Assembly (NCBI RefSeq): GCF_023158935.1
Contig: NZ_CP096120.1
Coordinates: 1,798,001-1,862,000 of the forward strand
Direction: 5' to 3'
From: Acinetobacter portensis
GTDB taxonomy: Bacteria > Pseudomonadota > Gammaproteobacteria > Pseudomonadales > Moraxellaceae
Length of the DNA: 64,000 bases
Positions within the stretch are counted from its first letter, which is position 1, and each line of letters opens with the position of its first letter. A program made the position numbers and the translations under genes. Below are positions 49,246-59,778 of the stretch, piece after piece. The notes beneath the pieces were generated by a model. It did no database searches and had not been told where the DNA came from. It saw nothing but the letters and a program-made list of their open reading frames with translations.

Positions 49246-51126
49246 ATGAGCGATATGAATTCCCCTACTTCGCAAGTAGCGGCTCTGATTAGCCGAGGCA
49301 AAGAGCAAGGTTACTTAACTTATGCCGAGGTTAACGATCATCTACCCGACTCTATTACAGAGAGCGAACAGATTGAAGACATTATTCAAATGCTTCAAGA
49401 CGTTGGTATTCCTGTACATGAGCGTGCGCCTGAATCTGATGATACGATGTTTGAAGGCAACAGCGAAGCTGCCGATGAAGTAGCTGAAGAAGAAGCTGCC
49501 GCAGTACTTGCCTCTGTAGAAAATGAGCCAGGTCGTACAACTGACCCTGTTCGTATGTATATGCGTGAAATGGGTACAGTTGAACTTTTAACACGTGAAG
49601 GCGAAATCAGTATTGCTAAACGTATTGAAGAAGGTATTCGAGATGTCCTTCATTCAATCGCTTACTGGCCAAATGCTGTTGAAGTCGTACTTCAAGAATA
49701 CAAAGATTACGAAGCAGGTGAACGTCGTCTTGCTGACATTCTTTCTGGTTATTTAGACCCTGAAAGTGATGAAGAAATTCCTGAAGTTTTAGAAGAAGAA
49801 GCTGAACTCGAAACAGAAGAAGCAACAACTAAAACGACAAAAGACGTTAAACTTGACGATGATGAAGATGAAGAATCTGAAAGTGATGATGATTCTGAAG
49901 GTGAGTCTGGTCCAGATCCTGAAATTGCAAAAGCACGTTTCACTGAACTTGAGAAAGTTTGGCAAAATGCTAGTACTATTTTTGAAAAGCATGGTCGTAA
50001 CAGCAAAGAAGGTGCAGCAGCACTAGAAGCGCTTGCTGACGTATTTATGATGTTCAAATTCACACCTCGTTTATTTGACATCATTTCTGAAATGATTCGT
50101 GGCACACATGAGAACATTCGTACTTCAGAACGTGAAACTATGCGTTATGCAGTTCGTCGTGGTCGTATGGACCGTAATCAATTCCGTACATCATTCCCAG
50201 GTCAAGAATCTAACTTTGCATGGTTAGATGAGCAAATTGCAAAAACACCTGCTGAATTGCGCCCTTATTTAGAAAAAGTTCGTCCTGATGTTTTAGCTTT
50301 CCAACAAAAGATTGCTGACATTGAGAAAGACCTAGGTTTAAGCGTTAAAGAAATTAAAGAAATTTCTAAACGTATGGCAGTTGGTGAAGCGAAAGCTCGT
50401 CGTGCTAAGAAAGAAATGGTTGAAGCAAACTTACGTTTGGTAATTTCGATTGCGAAAAAATATACCAACCGTGGTTTACAATTCCTCGACTTGATTCAAG
50501 AAGGTAACATCGGCTTGATGAAAGCGGTAGACAAGTTTGAATACCGTCGTGGTTATAAGTTCTCAACTTATGCAACATGGTGGATTCGTCAAGCAATTAC
50601 ACGTTCTATTGCCGATCAAGCGCGTACGATTCGTATTCCAGTACACATGATCGAAACAATCAACAAGATCAACCGTGTATCTCGTCAATTACTTCAAGAA
50701 ATGGGTCGTGAGCCTACTCCTGAAGAACTAGGCGAACGTTTAGAAATGGACGAAGTTAAAGTTCGTAAAGTTCTAAAAATTGCGAAAGAACCGATTTCAA
50801 TGGAAACACCAATTGGTGATGATGAAGATTCGCATCTTGGTGACTTCATTGAAGATGGCAACATCACATCCCCAATTGATGCTGCAACTTCTGAAGGACT
50901 TAAAGAAGCAACACGTGAAGTTTTAGAAAACTTAACTGAACGTGAAGCAAAAGTCTTAAAAATGCGTTTCGGTATCGATATGCCAACCGACCATACTTTA
51001 GAAGAAGTAGGTAAACAGTTTGATGTAACACGTGAACGTATTCGTCAGATTGAAGCAAAAGCTTTACGTAAATTACGTCACCCTTCTCGTTCTGAACACC
51101 TTCGTTCATTCCTAGAAAATGACTAA
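49246..51126 (+). CDS. rpoD: RNA polymerase sigma-70 (housekeeping sigma factor)
   Basis: 626 residues. Region 1.1 is at the N-terminus ([21 protein letters not shown]), region 1.2 near 100-130 ([21 protein letters not shown]). A long, very acidic spacer (about 183-225) is followed by region 2 ([36 protein letters not shown]), region 3 and the region 4 helix-turn-helix ([18 protein letters not shown]) near the C-terminus. It directs RNA polymerase to most promoters. It is not linked to dnaG and rpsU as it is in E. coli. Confidence 0.98.
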   Translation: MSDMNSPTSQVAALISRGKEQGYLTYAEVNDHLPDSITESEQIEDIIQMLQDVGIPVHERAPESDDTMFEGNSEAADEVAEEEAAAVLASVENEPGRTTDPVRMYMREMGTVELLTREGEISIAKRIEEGIRDVLHSIAYWPNAVEVVLQEYKDYEAGERRLADILSGYLDPESDEEIPEVLEEEAELETEEATTKTTKDVKLDDDEDEESESDDDSEGESGPDPEIAKARFTELEKVWQNASTIFEKHGRNSKEGAAALEALADVFMMFKFTPRLFDIISEMIRGTHENIRTSERETMRYAVRRGRMDRNQFRTSFPGQESNFAWLDEQIAKTPAELRPYLEKVRPDVLAFQQKIADIEKDLGLSVKEIKEISKRMAVGEAKARRAKKEMVEANLRLVISIAKKYTNRGLQFLDLIQEGNIGLMKAVDKFEYRRGYKFSTYATWWIRQAITRSIADQARTIRIPVHMIETINKINRVSRQLLQEMGREPTPEELGERLEMDEVKVRKVLKIAKEPISMETPIGDDEDSHLGDFIEDGNITSPIDAATSEGLKEATREVLENLTEREAKVLKMRFGIDMPTDHTLEEVGKQFDVTRERIRQIEAKALRKLRHPSRSEHLRSFLEND

Positions 51127-51237
51127 TTTTTGATTACAAAATGGAGACTTGAAAATTAAACTTTCATCTCCATTTAGTAATGAAGAGAAACACAACGCCT
51201 GCACTCTTGCAGGCGTTTGATATAAAGGGGGACTACA

Positions 51238-51525
51238 ATGTTAGACCGTACACCATCTCGCGAATTACAAGAACATCTTTGGGTCTTCCCAATGGATTAT
51301 CCTATCAAACTCATTGGTTTGGCAGGCGATGACTTACGTGTTGCTGTTCTCGAAATTTTGGTTAAACACTTCCCTGATTTCGATGCTGACACTATTAACA
51401 CTCAGCCATCACGCACAGGTAAGTATCATTCCCTTACAGCTCAATTGCGTTTTGAAGCATTAGAGCAAGTGCATCAGCTTTATGCCGACTTAGCAGCTTG
51501 TCCTTTAATTAAGACAGCACTTTAA
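51238..51525 (+). CDS. ybeD: DUF493 (YbeD-like) protein
   Basis: 95 residues. WVFPMDYPIKLIGLAG and the C-terminal DLAACPLIKTAL fit the YbeD/DUF493 family, a small ACT-like fold thought to be regulatory. In E. coli ybeD sits next to lipB, as it does here, which supports the call. A GGGGGA site precedes the ATG. Confidence 0.9.
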   Translation: MLDRTPSRELQEHLWVFPMDYPIKLIGLAGDDLRVAVLEILVKHFPDFDADTINTQPSRTGKYHSLTAQLRFEALEQVHQLYADLAACPLIKTAL

Positions 51526-51528
51526 TTT

Positions 51529-51557
51529 TAAAACACGCTTTCGAGCGTGTTTTTTAT
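51529..51557 (+). terminator. Terminator between ybeD and lipB
   Basis: AAACACGCT/AGCGTGTTT 9-bp stem with a TTCG loop and a T run. Confidence 0.9.
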
Positions 51558-51621
51558 ATCAATTTGATATGCAACATTTCCCCTCTTTGTCTCATCAATT
51601 TACTATAATAAAACTGTATTT

Positions 51622-52302
51622 ATGTATTTTAAGGATGCATCAACATTGAATGCTGTTTCAAAGCCAAATCTTGTCATTCGCCAATATAACGACTTAACAG
51701 ATTACGAAGCGCGCTTTCATGAAATGAAAAGCTTGACTGAAAATCGTGATGAATCTACGCCAGATGAATTATGGATTTTACAACATCATGATGTACTTAC
51801 TCAGGGTCAAGCAGGCAAACCTGAACACATATTAATTCCTTCAAATATTCCAGTTGTACAAACAGATCGTGGCGGACAAGTTACTTGGCATGGCCCTGGT
51901 CAAATGGTCATTTATTTTATGTTCGACTTAAACCGTTTAGGTTGGAATGTAAGAACATTAGTGACTTATGCTGAAAATCTGATGATAGATCTCGCTAAAA
52001 GATACAATATAACAGCATACTCAAAACCAGATGCACCCGGCGTATATGTCGATGAACGCAAAATTGGCTCTTTGGGCTTTAAAATTCGGAAAGGTCGTAG
52101 CTACCACGGTTTAGCATTAAATATTGATTGTGAATTGATGGGCTTCCACACGATTAATCCATGTGGTTATGCAGGGCTTGAAATGGTTCGCATGATGGAT
52201 TTAATGCAAGATTATCCAAAATTTACAAAGCTAAGTGCTGATGTAATTGAAAATTTTCAAAACAGTGGTTACTTTAATGACGTACAGGTCATTCAATATT
52301 AA
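51622..52302 (+). CDS. lipB: Lipoyl(octanoyl) transferase
   Basis: 226 residues from the ATG at 51622. LipB moves octanoyl from acyl carrier protein to the lipoyl domains of SucB and similar E2 proteins. [23 protein letters not shown] (catalytic Lys) and INPCGYAG (Cys181) are conserved. The annotated ATG has no ribosome site and lies only about a dozen bases after a TATAAT at 51604; a TTG at 51646 preceded by AAGGA would give 218 residues and is a plausible true start. Confidence 0.94.
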   Translation: MYFKDASTLNAVSKPNLVIRQYNDLTDYEARFHEMKSLTENRDESTPDELWILQHHDVLTQGQAGKPEHILIPSNIPVVQTDRGGQVTWHGPGQMVIYFMFDLNRLGWNVRTLVTYAENLMIDLAKRYNITAYSKPDAPGVYVDERKIGSLGFKIRKGRSYHGLALNIDCELMGFHTINPCGYAGLEMVRMMDLMQDYPKFTKLSADVIENFQNSGYFNDVQVIQY

Positions 52303-52383
52303 TTGAATAACTTTGCATTTCTACCTAAAATATTTTAGAGTAAATACTCTAAATAAATAATTATTGTTAAATGGGATGCAATT

Positions 52384-52917
52384 GTGATTTCTAATAAATC
52401 CGTAAAGCCCGCTTTTCAACAAGCCTACGTTAAACTCATGATGGATGTGATTGGACGTGGTTTAGTTATGGCTAGTCAAGTCGATCAAGAAATTCAACAG
52501 GAAGTTGCAAAATTTCCAACGAACTTTGTGCTCTCAATGAACGTCTTCCCCAGTGGCCCTGCTTTTATCGCCAAAGTCACGGAAGATCATCAACTTGTTT
52601 TACTTTCATCAAGTGAAACCAAGCCAGACTTAACAATCACATTTAAACATTTAAGCCATGCCTATCTTGTATTTTCATTTCAAGAAAGTACAGCGCAAGC
52701 TTTTGCCAACGACCGAATGATTGCAGATGGTGATTTATCTTACGCCATTCGTTTAGTTCGTTGTTTAAATAAAATGGAATCTCTCATTTTACCAAAAATT
52801 CTTGCAGAGCTTGCAGTAAAAGAATATCCAACACATTTAAGCTTAAAAGATAAATTAACAGGCGCTGCCAATATTTACTTAAAAGTTGCACAATCATATT
52901 TTAAACGGAGTGCTTAA
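52384..52917 (+). CDS. SCP2 sterol-binding-domain protein
   Basis: 177 residues. The region from about 45 to 135 fits the SCP2-like lipid-binding fold: a hydrophobic barrel part (NFVLSMNVFPSGPAFIAKV), PDLTITFKHLSHAYLVFSF, then RMIADGDLSYAIRLVRCLN. In proteobacteria similar domains occur in UbiJ and UbiT, which help ubiquinone synthesis, but this protein cannot be assigned to either. The stop is two bases before the iron alcohol dehydrogenase start, so the pair is one operon. It may bind a lipid or quinone-like substrate. Confidence 0.75.
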   Translation: MISNKSVKPAFQQAYVKLMMDVIGRGLVMASQVDQEIQQEVAKFPTNFVLSMNVFPSGPAFIAKVTEDHQLVLLSSSETKPDLTITFKHLSHAYLVFSFQESTAQAFANDRMIADGDLSYAIRLVRCLNKMESLILPKILAELAVKEYPTHLSLKDKLTGAANIYLKVAQSYFKRSA

Positions 52918-52919
52918 TC

Positions 52920-54104
52920 ATGACCAAATCGTATTATGAATTTTTCTGCCCTGTAAAAGTCATTGCTGGTCATGCGGCACTCGAGCACATTCCTTTTGAG
53001 CTTTCAACATTAGGCGCAAAACGCCCAATGATTATTACAGACAAAGGCGTGCGTAGTAATAATTTACTTGCTCCAATTGAAACCGCGTTTGAGTCTACCG
53101 ATACCAATATTGGTTATATTTTTGATGATGTACCACCAGATTCAAGCCTAGAAACAGTGCAAAAGGCTGCACAGTTTTATCGCGAAAATAATTGTGATGC
53201 CATTATTGCTGTTGGTGGCGGTTCTGTAATTGATACATCTAAGGCCACCAATATTTTAGTATCCGAAGGTGGAAATGATTTACTAAAATACTCGGGCGCG
53301 CACAATTTACCAAAACCACTAAAACCATTTTTCGTTATTCCAACAACTTCTGGCACTGGTTCTGAAGTAACTATGGTTGCTGTTGTTTCCGACCCTGTGA
53401 AAAATGTAAAACTTGCATTTGCTTCATATTATTTAATGCCTCATGCTGCCATTTTAGACCCACGCATGACGCAAACACTGCCACCGCATTTAACCGCTAT
53501 GACTGCAATGGATGCATTAACACATGCTATTGAAGCTTATTCATGCATGGCAGCCAATCCAATTTCAGATGCATATGCAACTGCTGCAATTCAAAAAATC
53601 AGTAAAAATCTTTTTAATGTTTTAGATAATCCATCAGATGCAGAAGGTCGTCTTGAACTTGCACAAGCTTCAACAATGGCGGGAATTGCTTTCTCTAACT
53701 CAATGGTTGGACTTGTACATTCACTAGGACATGCTTTAGGTGCAGTTGCACACTTGCCACATGGTTTATGCATGAATTTATTCTTGCCTTATGTGCTGGA
53801 ATACAACAAAGATGTAAACGGCGATAAAATTGCCGAACTTTTACTGCACCTTTCTGGTGCAGATGTTTATGCGCAAACCCCTGCCCATTTACGTGCAGAA
53901 AAAACAATTTCAGGTATTTTAGCAATGCGTGATCGTTTATATGCATTAACTAAATTGCCACGTAATTTACGTGAAACTGCTAAAGTTTCTGAAGCACAAT
54001 TAGATGAAGTTGCTGAAAAGGCACTCAATGATGGTTCTATTATTTACAATCCTAAAGAAGCAAATTTAGAAGAGCTAAAAACTATTCTAAAAAAGGCTTG
54101 GTAA
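52920..54104 (+). CDS. Iron-containing alcohol dehydrogenase
   Basis: 394 residues, the normal length of the group III ADH family. NAD(P) binding is seen in AVGGGSVIDTSKA (near 99-111). The metal ligands are Asp198 and His202 (MDALTHAIEAY), His267 and His281 (VHSLGHALGAVAHLPHG), with the spacing of FucO. The substrate is unknown. An SCP2 protein directly upstream hints at a hydrophobic or lipid-derived alcohol or aldehyde; that is inference. Confidence 0.93.
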   Translation: MTKSYYEFFCPVKVIAGHAALEHIPFELSTLGAKRPMIITDKGVRSNNLLAPIETAFESTDTNIGYIFDDVPPDSSLETVQKAAQFYRENNCDAIIAVGGGSVIDTSKATNILVSEGGNDLLKYSGAHNLPKPLKPFFVIPTTSGTGSEVTMVAVVSDPVKNVKLAFASYYLMPHAAILDPRMTQTLPPHLTAMTAMDALTHAIEAYSCMAANPISDAYATAAIQKISKNLFNVLDNPSDAEGRLELAQASTMAGIAFSNSMVGLVHSLGHALGAVAHLPHGLCMNLFLPYVLEYNKDVNGDKIAELLLHLSGADVYAQTPAHLRAEKTISGILAMRDRLYALTKLPRNLRETAKVSEAQLDEVAEKALNDGSIIYNPKEANLEELKTILKKAW

Positions 54105-54135
54105 ATTAAAAAAAATAGGACAATATAGCAAAAAT

Positions 54136-54168
54136 AGGCCTGATGATTTTTTAAACATCAGGCTTTTC
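54136..54168 (+). terminator. Terminator of the SCP2-ADH operon
   Basis: GCCTGATG/CATCAGGC 8-bp stem with a 10-base loop and a TTTT tail. Confidence 0.85.
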
Positions 54169-54292
54169 ATTATGTTATCAAATAATTAATTTTTTGAAAA
54201 AAACTTGGCAGAAAGTTTGCTAAAAAAATTCAGAAAGTTACTAGCAAACTGCTTCAATTTAGAGTAGATTGGCGCACTTTGTTTCAAATGTA

Positions 54293-54356
54293 GGGGGGAT
54301 CGTTCGTCTCAAACGATCCTTATAACATGACTGATCCTTGATCAACGATTAAGAGG
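54293..54356 (+). promoter_or_regulatory. Structured leader before the APC permease gene
   Basis: GGATCGTT (54297-54304) pairs with AACGATCC (54312-54319) to give an 8-bp hairpin. The left arm can also pair with AACGAT at 54344-54349, which sits directly before the AAGAGG ribosome site, so two exclusive folds are possible. No T run follows the first hairpin. Confidence 0.5.
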
Positions 54357-54365
54357 ATAACGCCG

Positions 54366-55754
54366 TTGACAAATATCTCTGGGACTCAATCGACAGCTAA
54401 ACTGCAAAAGACATTAGGTCTTTGGCACATCATTATCATTGGTTTGGCATACATCCAACCAATGACATTGTTTGATACGTTTGGCTTAGTATCTGAAGAA
54501 AGTCACTTCCATGTGCCAACTTCATACATTGTTGCTCTTATTGCAATTTTATTTACCTCGATTAGTTACGGTCATATGATTCGCCGTTACCCATCGTCAG
54601 GTTCAGCATATACCTATGCACAAAAATCAATTCACCCGAACGTTGGTTTCATGGTGGGTTGGTCTTCTTGGTTAGATTATCTACTTTCTCCAATGGTAAA
54701 TATTATCCTTGCGGTAATTTACCTTGAAGCATTATTCCCAGATGTTAACCACTGGGTATGGGTAATTGTACTTACAGCATTTATGACAGGTATTAACCTT
54801 CGCGGTGCTAAATTTGTTGCAAATTTTAACAGCTTAATTGTATTAATTCAGCTAATTGTAATTGCTGCATTTACTTACCTCATTTTTACTAAATTACAAG
54901 CTGGCTTCAATGCTGATGGCCCTATTACATCAGAAACACGTTATCAGCTATGGAGTTTAGATCCTTTCTGGAATGAGCTTACTGCTGTCGCTCCATTAAT
55001 TACTGGTGCAACTTTACTGTGTTTCTCATTCACAGGTTTTGACTCGTTAAGTTCTCTAGCTGAAGAAACAAAAGATACAGAAAAGACTTTACCAAAAGCT
55101 ATTTTCTTAACTGCATTAATTGCAGGTATCATTTTCATTGTTAGCACATACTTCATGCAGTTGTATTTCCCGAATGCGCCAGGTTCATACTTTAAGAATA
55201 TTGCTGAAACTCAACCAGAAATTTTATTACTGGTAGGTGGATCACTTTTCCAAGCTTATGTTCTTGCATTCGCAATTGTGACTGTAATGGCTTCAGGTAT
55301 TTCTGCACACGCAGGTGTATCTCGCTTAATGTACGTAATGGGTCGTGATGGCGTAATTAACAAGAAGATTTTTGGTCACATTAGTCCGAAAAATTTCACA
55401 CCATCATATAACATTATGATTGTTGGTGCGGTTGCATTAACAGCTGGCTTCATGGACTTAGACATTGTTATTTCTATGATTAGCTTTGGTGCCTTAACTG
55501 CATTTACATTCGTGAACTTATCTGTAATTTCACGTTACGCATTACGTGATGGCCGCACTAAAACAACCAAAGACATTATTAGCTTTGTTGTTATTCCGCT
55601 TCTAGGTTTCATCAGTATTTTTGCGATGTGGCTAGAAATTGAAGAAACAGCATTGAAATACGGTTTATGGTGGGCAATGTTCGGTATTTTATACCTTGGT
55701 TATAAAACTAAAGGTTTCAAACACCCTGCTCCACAACATAACGAATTTGATTAA
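54366..55754 (+). CDS. APC-family amino acid/polyamine permease (PuuP-like)
   Basis: 462 residues from a TTG start at 54366 with GAGG about nine bases upstream. Twelve membrane segments. The first helix region (LGLWHIIIIGLAYIQPMTLFDTFG) and RRYPSSGSAYTYAQ are typical of APC permeases and resemble the putrescine importer PuuP, in which a PMxxFDTFG motif occurs. An inner block FTGFDSLSSLAEETKD is also shared. It imports an amine or amino acid by proton or sodium symport; the substrate is unconfirmed. Monocistronic between terminators. Confidence 0.9.
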   Translation: MTNISGTQSTAKLQKTLGLWHIIIIGLAYIQPMTLFDTFGLVSEESHFHVPTSYIVALIAILFTSISYGHMIRRYPSSGSAYTYAQKSIHPNVGFMVGWSSWLDYLLSPMVNIILAVIYLEALFPDVNHWVWVIVLTAFMTGINLRGAKFVANFNSLIVLIQLIVIAAFTYLIFTKLQAGFNADGPITSETRYQLWSLDPFWNELTAVAPLITGATLLCFSFTGFDSLSSLAEETKDTEKTLPKAIFLTALIAGIIFIVSTYFMQLYFPNAPGSYFKNIAETQPEILLLVGGSLFQAYVLAFAIVTVMASGISAHAGVSRLMYVMGRDGVINKKIFGHISPKNFTPSYNIMIVGAVALTAGFMDLDIVISMISFGALTAFTFVNLSVISRYALRDGRTKTTKDIISFVVIPLLGFISIFAMWLEIEETALKYGLWWAMFGILYLGYKTKGFKHPAPQHNEFD

Positions 55755-55778
55755 CCTACATCAGATTAATTCAAAAAT

Positions 55779-55807
55779 AAAAAAGGCGCTTCATGCGCCT
55801 TTTTTAT
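55779..55807 (+). terminator. Terminator of the permease gene
   Basis: AAGGCGC/GCGCCTT stem with A and T runs. Confidence 0.9.
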
Positions 55808-55836
55808 TCCCATAATATAAAGATAATTTCTACGTT

Positions 55837-56271
55837 TTAACGTAAACGACAATTAAAACCCATTTGGGTATCTACAATATTATTTTTATATCCAAAACTT
55901 TGAATAAATAAATTTCTATCTTCAATAATTTTATGATCACTTTCAGGTAAACGAGCTTTATTTTCTACAGCAAGCTTATAACTACGATCAATCACGCCTT
56001 GAAAAATCCCACAAACTTCTTGGCGCTTTTGCTTATTTAATTGACGACCAGAAAATATACCTCTTTCAAAATCTTCAGCCTTTAAGTTTGCACCCCACGC
56101 ATCTATGCGGTCATGTAAATCTTGCTTCATCACAAGTATACCTTGTTGTATTTCTGCTTTAGTTAATGGCTGATTATTCACAACAGGCTCATCTGCATGA
56201 ACAACACCAAACATCAGTGTTAAGCAAAATATAGAAATATTTATTTTTTTTAATTTTTTTAACAACGTCAA
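55837..56271 (-). CDS. Small exported protein of unknown function
   Basis: 144 residues. A basic N-terminus (TLLKKLKK) and hydrophobic core end in VVHADEP, a good signal-peptidase I site near residue 27. The mature part is helical and contains only two Cys (CGIFQGV and the near-terminal FNCRLR), which could form a disulfide. No family is recognised. It is convergent with the permease gene and followed upstream by trmL on the same strand. Confidence 0.65.
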   Translation of the reverse strand: MTLLKKLKKINISIFCLTLMFGVVHADEPVVNNQPLTKAEIQQGILVMKQDLHDRIDAWGANLKAEDFERGIFSGRQLNKQKRQEVCGIFQGVIDRSYKLAVENKARLPESDHKIIEDRNLFIQSFGYKNNIVDTQMGFNCRLR

Positions 56272-56369
56272 TCACCCTCAAATATTAGCTATATCGCTCT
56301 TATACACACTATTTTATTATTCACAAAGCCATGTTAAAAAAGCTTTACATAATTATTAATTCATCAGAT

Positions 56370-56397
56370 AAAAAAAGCCACCTTTCGGTGACTTTAA
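56370..56397 (-). terminator. Terminator of trmL
   Basis: AGTCACC/GGTGGCT stem with one mismatch and a GAAA-type loop. The seven-T tail is on the minus strand, so it serves trmL. Confidence 0.8.
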
Positions 56398-56411
56398 ATA
56401 TGTAAACAAAA

Positions 56412-56891
56412 TTATATAAGTGCTTTAAAATCTTGCTGACGCCAAGCTTCATACAAAATAACAGCAGTTGCATTCGACAAGTTTAAACTACGTGAGTTCG
56501 CTGCCATTGGTAAACAGATCCAATGATTTTGAGGAAACATCATACGAATATTTTCAGGTAAACCACGTGTTTCAGGCCCCATCAATAAAGCAACAGGACG
56601 GTTTAAATTTGATGTATGAGGTGTTTCAGAACCCTTTGTCGTTAAAGGATAAATTGCATCTAGCTCAATTCCTTGCGATTTTAAGTTCGCAAGACATTCA
56701 TCAAAATTTTCCCAAATTTGCATACGCGCATATTCGTGATAATCCAAACCTGCACGTTTCAATTTTTTATCATCTAGCTCAAAACCCAAAGGTTTAACCA
56801 AATGCAGTTGTGCGCCTGTATTCGCACATAAACGAATGATATTCCCTGTATTACTTGGAATTTCAGGCTCATATAAAACTACATGAATCAC
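56412..56891 (-). CDS. trmL: tRNA (cytidine/uridine-34 2'-O)-methyltransferase
   Basis: 159 residues. The SPOUT-fold family marks are MIHVVLYEPEIPSNTGNIIRLC (residues 1-22), LLMGPETRGLP and the knot-forming C-terminal RSLNLSNATAVILYE. TrmL methylates the wobble base of certain leucine tRNAs using S-adenosylmethionine. It starts 36 bases after cysG on the same strand. Confidence 0.95.
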   Translation of the reverse strand: MIHVVLYEPEIPSNTGNIIRLCANTGAQLHLVKPLGFELDDKKLKRAGLDYHEYARMQIWENFDECLANLKSQGIELDAIYPLTTKGSETPHTSNLNRPVALLMGPETRGLPENIRMMFPQNHWICLPMAANSRSLNLSNATAVILYEAWRQQDFKALI

Positions 56892-56926
56892 AGGCTTTCT
56901 CTTCTCTTTTCAATGCAACAAGACGA

Positions 56927-58303
56927 TTAGCCTTGCCACTGTAATTGTTCACGCAAGCTTACCACTTCACCAATAATGGTTAAAGTTGGTGCTTGAATTT
57001 GATGTTCTGCAACTTTAGATGCAATATCTTCCAAAGTTCCCACCACTACTTTTTGCTGTGGTGTTGTTCCCTTCGAAATCAATGCAACAGGCATATTTGG
57101 TCGTTGACCATGTTCTATCAACTTAGCGCAGATTTTTTCTAATCCAACCAACCCCATATAAAGCACAAGCGTTTGGTTTTCATAAACAAGCTCATTCCAA
57201 GGAAGTTCTGGCGAACCTTCTTTTAAGTGTCCTGTTAAGAAACGTACACTTTGCGCATAATCGCGGTGCGTTAGCGGAATGCCTGCATAAGCAGAACAGC
57301 CCGATGCAGCAGTGATACCAGGAACAACTTGGAATGCAACACCCGCATCAAATAGTTCTTGAATTTCTTCACCACCACGACCAAAAATAAATGGATCTCC
57401 ACCTTTTAAGCGGCAAACTCGTTTACCTTCACTCGCGTATTTCACAAGTAAGGCATTAATTCCGTCTTGTGGAACAGCATGATTTGATCGTGCTTTACCG
57501 ACATAAATTTTTTCAGCATCACGGCGACATAAATCCATAATAGGCTGTGAAACCAAACGATCGTAAATCACAACATCTGCTTGTTGCATTAAACGCAAAG
57601 CTTTCAGTGTTAATAGTTCAGGATCACCCGGTCCTGCACCTACCAAATAAACTTCACCTTTTGGTTTTTGCCATTCAATTAACGCTCGTTCAATTAAACG
57701 ATCTGCTTCTGCAATATTGTCATTAAACACCTGTTCTTTGAGTGGACTTGCGTACAAATCTTCCCAAAAAATACGACGTTCATCAGGATTTAGAATTTTA
57801 GCTTTTACCGCACTGCGCCATTTTCCTGAAAACTCAGCAAGCTTACCCATTCCATGTGGAATTGTACTTTCTAATTGCGTTCGAATTTGACGAGATAAAA
57901 CAGGCGATGTTCCATTACTTGCAATTGAAATCACCAAAGGTGAACGGTCTACAATTGCAGGAACCATAAAGCGACAATGCGGAGGATCATCCACACTATT
58001 CACAAGAATATTTTCAGCTTCACAGACTTCAAACACAGTTGCATTAACAGCTTTGTCGTTTGTTGCTGCAATCACAAGTCTATATGGACGTAATGGAATA
58101 TCTAAAGAAAATGGTGCTTGAACATATTGCCCTTGGCTTTTATGAACCAAATCTAACAAGCTTTCTTCAATTTCAGGTGCAACTACATGAATTTCCGCAC
58201 CCGCTTTTGCAAGTAAAACTGCTTTTCGGTAAGCGATTCGTCCACCACCGACAATCAGACAAGGTTGCTGTTGCAACTTTAAAGAGATTGGAAAAATATC
58301 CAC
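56927..58303 (-). CDS. cysG: Siroheme synthase (CysG)
   Basis: 458 residues from a GTG at 58303 with GAGG six bases upstream; a longer frame begins in the upstream palindrome and is rejected. The N-terminal half is the precorrin-2 dehydrogenase/ferrochelatase (CLIVGGGRIAYRKAVLLAKAGA) and the C-terminal half the uroporphyrinogen-III methyltransferase (VGAGPGDPELLTLKAL, then PGITAASGCSAYAGIPLTHRD). It makes the siroheme cofactor of sulfite and nitrite reductases. It lies between serS and trmL. Confidence 0.96.
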   Translation of the reverse strand: MDIFPISLKLQQQPCLIVGGGRIAYRKAVLLAKAGAEIHVVAPEIEESLLDLVHKSQGQYVQAPFSLDIPLRPYRLVIAATNDKAVNATVFEVCEAENILVNSVDDPPHCRFMVPAIVDRSPLVISIASNGTSPVLSRQIRTQLESTIPHGMGKLAEFSGKWRSAVKAKILNPDERRIFWEDLYASPLKEQVFNDNIAEADRLIERALIEWQKPKGEVYLVGAGPGDPELLTLKALRLMQQADVVIYDRLVSQPIMDLCRRDAEKIYVGKARSNHAVPQDGINALLVKYASEGKRVCRLKGGDPFIFGRGGEEIQELFDAGVAFQVVPGITAASGCSAYAGIPLTHRDYAQSVRFLTGHLKEGSPELPWNELVYENQTLVLYMGLVGLEKICAKLIEHGQRPNMPVALISKGTTPQQKVVVGTLEDIASKVAEHQIQAPTLTIIGEVVSLREQLQWQG

Positions 58304-58339
58304 GAAATACCTCAAAACTTTATCTGACTGTTTAAAACA

Positions 58340-58365
58340 AAAGTGCACAAAATTTTGTGCACTTT
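58340..58365. promoter_or_regulatory. 26-base perfect palindrome between serS and cysG
   Basis: AAAGTGCACAAAA is followed directly by its exact complement TTTTGTGCACTTT, with no spacer. As RNA it forms a strong hairpin that could end serS transcription, because a T-rich tail follows on the minus strand. As DNA it has the symmetry of a dimer-binding operator just upstream of cysG. Confidence 0.7.
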
Positions 58366-58385
58366 ATCGAACTTACAAAGACCTA

Positions 58386-59702
<1,317 letters not shown>

Positions 59703-59778
59703 TCATAGCAAAAAATATAGTGAAACAGCTTACACATGCACCTTATTAGAACAATAAAATACAGATCTCATTGAAATA

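Noticed and set aside
49749..50117. 122-codon Ser-rich frame antisense to rpoD
   Set aside because: It is the mirror of the acidic Asp/Glu codons of the RpoD spacer; no start signal and no known protein.
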